11,207 bases of DNA from CANHCC01 sp040381555 (GTDB taxonomy: Bacteria > Bacteroidota > Bacteroidia > J057 > RFSG01). This document shows, piece by piece, positions 7,789 to 11,207 of the stretch. The notes beneath the pieces are model-generated. The model was not told the DNA's origin, ran no database searches, and saw only the letters and a list, made by a program, of their open reading frames with translations. Where the stretch lies: assembly GCA_040381555.1 (NCBI GenBank), contig JBEIHC010000095.1, forward strand, positions 1 through 11,207, given 5' to 3'. Numbering within the stretch: position 1 is the stretch's first letter; each line of letters begins with the position of its first letter. The translations under genes were made by a program, and so were the position numbers.

Positions 7789-9548
7789 AGAGAACCGTTT
7801 ATTTTATCGGAATTATTTCAAGTATAATACTCTGCCTTCTTGCAGGTTTTAAATCGAATATAAAGAGCATGGAAATTCCCTCTATTCAACCTGAGGGAAA
7901 AATACTTCCAGTACGAGATTCTGCTTATATTCAATCCGCCTTGAAATACAATCGTACTTATTCGTTTATTCAGTACCCATTAAATACTCCGGAATGGAAA
8001 GATTCAAGTGCACTCAATCAATTTTTTACCGCACTAAGTCGGTCTGATAAAAGAAAGGCGAAAGTATTACATATTGGCGATTCGCATGTCCAAGCTGACT
8101 TTTTTACTGGAGAAATTCGAGATAGAATTCAACAAGTTTTTGGTGCGGGGGGCAGAGGCCTAATTTTTCCCTATGCCTCCGCTGGAACACATGGTACTCG
8201 AGATTATCGAACTTACTCTTATGGTATATGGAAATATGCAAAGAACATTCAGTCCTTGCCTGAATTAACAATTGGATTGACCGGGGCCACTATTTATACT
8301 GAGGATATTACGGCAGGATTTCGATTCGAATTTAGGGAGGGATTTATTCAAGAGAAGGACTTAATTCTGAAAATATATTGCGATAAGGGGCCTCGTTCTT
8401 TTGATGCACAGGTTATTTATCCAGGGGGGGATACAATTCTAGTGAATTGTAGTAGTAACGATGGTTTACCCTACGCTAAAGTATTGTTACCTAGGGCTCC
8501 AATCGACTTTAGCATTCGATTTATCCAAAACTCTGAGGAATCTTCCTATTTTCAATGTTATGGATTATCCATAGAGAATATTTCCCAGCAAGGAGTACTC
8601 TATCATAGTGTTGGAATTAATGGTGCAGGATATACCGCTTTGTTACGACAAGGTTTGATGCCAGAGCAACTAAAAGAAATTTCCCCAGATCTGGTTGTGA
8701 TAGATTTAGGGGCCAATGATTTTTATCCTAAAATTATAGATCAACCCGTATTTGAAGAAAATCTAAAAGAGATAGTAAAAATTATTCGTGGAGTATGTCC
8801 AGGAACTTCCATTCTAGTAACTTGCTCGCAAGATATTTATTGTCGAAAAAGAAATGTGGCAGAATGCAAACGATTTGCAGCTATTGCCAGAAGTGTTGCA
8901 TTTGAAATGGATTGTGCTTTTTACGATTATTATCGCATCAGCGGAGGTCAGTTTGCCATGAATAAATGGTATCAAAATAAATTGGCCAAGCCCGATCGAG
9001 TACATTTAACAGCCGCCGGATATGCGGTAAAAGGTGAATTATATTTTAATGCATTTCTGAATGCATACTTAAAATGGATGAAGGGAGAGAGGGATTCATT
9101 TATAATTCCAGAATCCTTGATATCCTCCATTGTACCCATAATGAAATCTGCCGAATCTGTCACAACGGGAGGATATACTCAAAAATATACCGTGCGCTCC
9201 GGAGACAATTTAGGGAGCATTGCTCAAAGGTATGGTGTATCAATCTCGCAGTTAAAATCCTGGAATGGATTAAGGACAGATCAAATTCGAATCGGACAGG
9301 TATTAAAAATTAGTGCAAGTGTAGCGTCTCCAAAGACAGGGGTAGAGCAGTCTGCTCCCGTTCAACTTAAGACTGTTCCTAAATCAGGCGGTGCGGCTAA
9401 TTCAAGTACCAATATATATACAGTGAAGAGTGGGGATACTCTTTGGGGCATAGCTCAGGCTCATTCTTGTACCGTAGAACAAATTAAAGTGTTAAATGGA
9501 ATTTCCTCTAGTGCACTCAAGCCTGGAATGAAAATTAAGTTGCCTTGA
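7785..9548 (+). CDS. SGNH/GDSL-fold protein with two C-terminal LysM domains
   Basis: A 587-residue exported protein with an N-terminal hydrophobic segment (about 5-21), either signal peptide or anchor. No lipobox is clear. The SGNH domain has GDSH (98-101) with Ser100, a NGAGY block II (279-283), GAND (309-312) with Asn311, and DRVH (Asp404, His407). A beta-rich insert (about 175-265) separates block I from block II, the same plan as the preceding gene, which suggests the two arose by duplication. Two LysM domains follow, about 466-509 and 543-586, each starting YTV-SGD, joined by a Ser/Thr/Pro linker. LysM binds GlcNAc-containing glycans, chiefly peptidoglycan, so this enzyme probably acts at the cell wall. 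It overlaps the previous gene by 4 nt and is followed by a 40-bp gap. It may transfer or remove an ester-linked group. A run of seven G (8424-8430) lies inside the frame. Confidence 0.88.
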   Translation: MKRTVYFIGIISSIILCLLAGFKSNIKSMEIPSIQPEGKILPVRDSAYIQSALKYNRTYSFIQYPLNTPEWKDSSALNQFFTALSRSDKRKAKVLHIGDSHVQADFFTGEIRDRIQQVFGAGGRGLIFPYASAGTHGTRDYRTYSYGIWKYAKNIQSLPELTIGLTGATIYTEDITAGFRFEFREGFIQEKDLILKIYCDKGPRSFDAQVIYPGGDTILVNCSSNDGLPYAKVLLPRAPIDFSIRFIQNSEESSYFQCYGLSIENISQQGVLYHSVGINGAGYTALLRQGLMPEQLKEISPDLVVIDLGANDFYPKIIDQPVFEENLKEIVKIIRGVCPGTSILVTCSQDIYCRKRNVAECKRFAAIARSVAFEMDCAFYDYYRISGGQFAMNKWYQNKLAKPDRVHLTAAGYAVKGELYFNAFLNAYLKWMKGERDSFIIPESLISSIVPIMKSAESVTTGGYTQKYTVRSGDNLGSIAQRYGVSISQLKSWNGLRTDQIRIGQVLKISASVASPKTGVEQSAPVQLKTVPKSGGAANSSTNIYTVKSGDTLWGIAQAHSCTVEQIKVLNGISSSALKPGMKIKLP

Positions 9549-9588
9549 AAACTCAAACGATAACAAAATATATTCTCTTTACCGTAGA

Positions 9589-11043
9589 ATGGAAATAACA
9601 GATTTAATTCGACCTCAATTTAATTCGGTAGGATTTTTACTTGCATTTACCCTTTTGTATTTGCTCTATACACTATTCGGTCAGAAAGTACAAAACCGAA
9701 ATTGGATTTTATTAGGATTCAGTTTGTTTTTCTACTCTTTGTTGAGCGGAACATTTGTCTTTCTGATGATAGGAATGGCCTATTCTGATTTTTGGATAGG
9801 GCGAAAAATGATGCAATCAAAGGAAAACATCCGACATCAATGGCGGAATCTTTCTTTAGTAATTAACTTAGGCATATTAGCAGCATTCAAGTATTTTTGG
9901 TTTTTCTCTGGAATATGGTTTGATTTAAATGATATTCCTTGGCACAAACCGGAAACCTGGATGGTACCTGTTGGGCTATCCTTTTTTGTATTTAAATCCT
10001 TAAGTTATATTCTGGATTTATATTCAGAGGAAATGGAAGAATCAGAAAAATCTTTCCCGGATTATTTATTATTTGTAAGTTTCTTTCCTACAATTCTGGC
10101 GGGTCCAATCAGTTTTGCACGAGATTTATTACCTGAATTACGAATACATCGATTACCGGATAAAGGTGTAATCGGAGCATCCTTATTTTTAATTCTAACG
10201 GGAATGATCAAGAAATTTGCTTTCGCTGATTATCTCGCAATAAATATGGTAGATCGCATTTTTGATAACCCGGGATTATTTACCGGTGTAGAACATTTAT
10301 TGGCAGCTTACGGATATACTTTTCAGTTATATTTAGATTTTTCTGGTTATACCGAAATGATGATAGGCGCTGCAGGATTATTTGGCATTCGAATAAAAGA
10401 AAATTTTAATCAACCTTTTATAGCCCAAAATATTTCGGAATTTTGGCGGCGCTGGCATATTTCCCTTTCTTCCTGGTTTCAGGAATATGTCTTTACTCCG
10501 CTTAATTTCTCTTGGAGAAAAATGGGTAAATATTCTGCCATCCTTGCGGTGATTGTCACCTTTCTTCTTTCTGGCTTATGGCATGGTGCGGCGTGGACTT
10601 TCGTTTTATGGGGCCTCCTACATGGCTTGGCAATAGGGTATGATTTTATTTCCTTACCGCTTCGAAAAAAAGCGAAGGATATTTTAGGTGCAGGTATTTG
10701 GAAAATAATGAGTATTATTTTCACGCTGCATTTTGTGGTTTTTACGGTTATTTTGTTTCGTAGTGATTCCCTTGAAAATGCGCATTGGATGATAGAAAGT
10801 ATTCTTACTCGATTTAGGGGAGATTTATTTATGAATTGGGTAGAAGCGTATGCTCAGCCCTTTTATTTATTATTGGGAGTAATAATCCTACATTTTCTCC
10901 CTGTTAGCTGGACAAAGATAAGTTCTGATTATTATGCTCAATTGTCTTGGCCAATTCAGGCGGGGGTTTTATTGGCTGTCATTCTATTGGTATTTCAGTT
11001 TATAAGTTCTGAGCAGGTATCTTTTCAATATCTAGAGTTTTAG
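9589..11043 (+). CDS. MBOAT-family membrane O-acyltransferase (DltB/AlgI/PatA-like)
   Basis: A 484-residue polytopic inner-membrane protein with about eleven hydrophobic segments, the size of AlgI and PatA. Family landmarks: VPVGLSFFVFKSLSY (126-140), FFPTILAGPI (165-174), a YTFQLYLDFSGYTEM segment (243-257), FWRRWHISLS with His290 (285-294), and SGLWHG with the invariant catalytic His332 (328-333). MBOATs of this class take an acyl group from a cytoplasmic donor and pass it to the periplasmic side. The protein ends FQYLEF, matching the aromatic C-terminal motif (FIYFQF-like) of many bacterial MBOATs and of the small protein DltX; Tyr481 would be the acyl-accepting residue. The last gene of the operon, 40 bp after the LysM-SGNH gene. 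The in-operon ligase and carrier suggest an aminoacyl rather than acetyl cargo; that is inference from context. No good terminator hairpin follows. Confidence 0.93.
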   Translation: MEITDLIRPQFNSVGFLLAFTLLYLLYTLFGQKVQNRNWILLGFSLFFYSLLSGTFVFLMIGMAYSDFWIGRKMMQSKENIRHQWRNLSLVINLGILAAFKYFWFFSGIWFDLNDIPWHKPETWMVPVGLSFFVFKSLSYILDLYSEEMEESEKSFPDYLLFVSFFPTILAGPISFARDLLPELRIHRLPDKGVIGASLFLILTGMIKKFAFADYLAINMVDRIFDNPGLFTGVEHLLAAYGYTFQLYLDFSGYTEMMIGAAGLFGIRIKENFNQPFIAQNISEFWRRWHISLSSWFQEYVFTPLNFSWRKMGKYSAILAVIVTFLLSGLWHGAAWTFVLWGLLHGLAIGYDFISLPLRKKAKDILGAGIWKIMSIIFTLHFVVFTVILFRSDSLENAHWMIESILTRFRGDLFMNWVEAYAQPFYLLLGVIILHFLPVSWTKISSDYYAQLSWPIQAGVLLAVILLVFQFISSEQVSFQYLEF

Positions 11044-11084
11044 GTTAGGGCTTTCTCAGAAAGTAACTGTACAATTTATTTTGC
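11044..11084. other. Short AT-rich spacer after the operon
   Basis: Forty-one bases between the MBOAT stop and the direct repeats. A small inverted repeat CTTTCT-C-AGAAAG (11051-11063) is present, but its loop is too tight and no T-run follows directly, so I do not call it a terminator. Nothing else is recognised here. Confidence 0.5.
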
Positions 11085-11130
11085 TATCACCAAGCGGTGC
11101 TATCACCAAGCGGTTATATCACCAAGCGGT
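11085..11130. repeat. Three perfect 14-bp direct repeats on a 16-bp period
   Basis: The word TATCACCAAGCGGT occurs at 11085-11098, 11101-11114 and 11117-11130 without a mismatch, separated by 2-bp spacers (GC, then TA). The core ACCAAGCGGT has short dyad symmetry (ACC...GGT). A 16-bp period is about one and a half helical turns. The array could be an iterated protein-binding site, a remnant of a dispersed repeat, or a slippage product. It lies about 10 bp before a possible reading frame that begins at 11141. Confidence 0.9.
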
Positions 11131-11140
11131 TATATTTTTA

Positions 11141-11207
11141 ATGGATTTATGGAATGCATATGCACGGATTTTATACCAATTGAATGCGTTTCTTTGGGTC
11201 AGTATTA
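11141..11207 (+). CDS. Possible start of a further gene, cut by the window end
   Basis: An ATG at 11141 opens a frame of 22 codons that runs off the window without a stop and reads as a hydrophobic peptide beginning MDLWNAYARILYQ. Upstream, TATATTTT at 11131-11138 resembles the Bacteroidota -7 element, but it is only about 3 bp from the ATG, too close for a normal leader. The opposite strand also has an open frame over the same bases, ending in TGA inside the direct repeats, so the coding strand is undecided. The protein is not recognised and may not be real. Confidence 0.2.
   Translation, partial: MDLWNAYARILYQLNAFLWVSI

Noticed and set aside
4011..11043. Operon as a non-ribosomal peptide or siderophore cluster
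   Set aside because: There is one stand-alone adenylation enzyme and one carrier, no condensation or thioesterase domain and no transporter; the MBOAT and SGNH genes point to envelope acyl transfer.
11051..11063. Inverted repeat CTTTCT-C-AGAAAG as terminator of the operon
   Set aside because: A one-base loop is not feasible, leaving only about a 4-bp AT-rich stem, and there is no T-run immediately after it.
11155..11164. Palindrome TGCATATGCA as a regulatory site
   Set aside because: It is a single 10-bp AT-rich palindrome inside a possible reading frame with no second copy, so chance is sufficient.

Overview
The window looks like chromosomal DNA from a member of the Bacteroidota, perhaps near the Saprospiria/Cytophagia. 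The reasons are AT-rich coding DNA, translation starts mostly without Shine-Dalgarno sequences, two probable TTG starts, a lipoprotein with an acidic/lysine sequence after its cysteine, and a PAS hybrid histidine kinase of a type common in that phylum. The phylum is inference; no rRNA or marker gene is present to fix it.

Layout. Positions 1-314 hold a GC-rich tandem repeat (99-bp unit, three units plus a partial one) with no credible gene. On the minus strand, read from 3919 down to 348, lie a lipoprotein of unknown function, a cytosolic hybrid sensor kinase (PAS-PAS-HisKA-HATPase-REC) and uracil-DNA glycosylase (ung). The last two overlap by 4 nt. A 91-bp intergenic region separates this set from a divergent plus-strand operon of six tightly packed genes (4011-11043): an amino-acid-type adenylation enzyme, a GNAT acetyltransferase, an acyl carrier protein, a membrane-anchored SGNH/GDSL protein, a second SGNH/GDSL protein with two C-terminal LysM domains, and an MBOAT membrane acyltransferase. 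The window ends in a 164-bp stretch with three perfect 14-bp direct repeats on a 16-bp period and possibly the start of another reading frame.

The plus-strand operon is the interesting part. It has the four component types of the Gram-positive Dlt teichoic-acid D-alanylation system: DltA-like ligase, DltC-like carrier, DltB-like MBOAT and DltD-like SGNH protein. The likely host is a Gram-negative lineage that lacks teichoic acids. It adds a GNAT gene between ligase and carrier, and a second SGNH protein with peptidoglycan-binding LysM domains. The MBOAT ends in FQYLEF, which fits the aromatic C-terminal motif of bacterial MBOATs and DltX, whose tyrosine is the proposed acyl relay. The model I infer is as follows: the ligase activates an amino acid and loads it on the carrier; the GNAT may N-acylate it; the MBOAT moves the acyl group across the inner membrane through its C-terminal tyrosine; an SGNH protein transfers it to an envelope polymer, plausibly peptidoglycan; and the LysM-SGNH protein transfers or removes it there. 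The component classes are read from motifs. The substrate and acceptor are not shown by the sequence.
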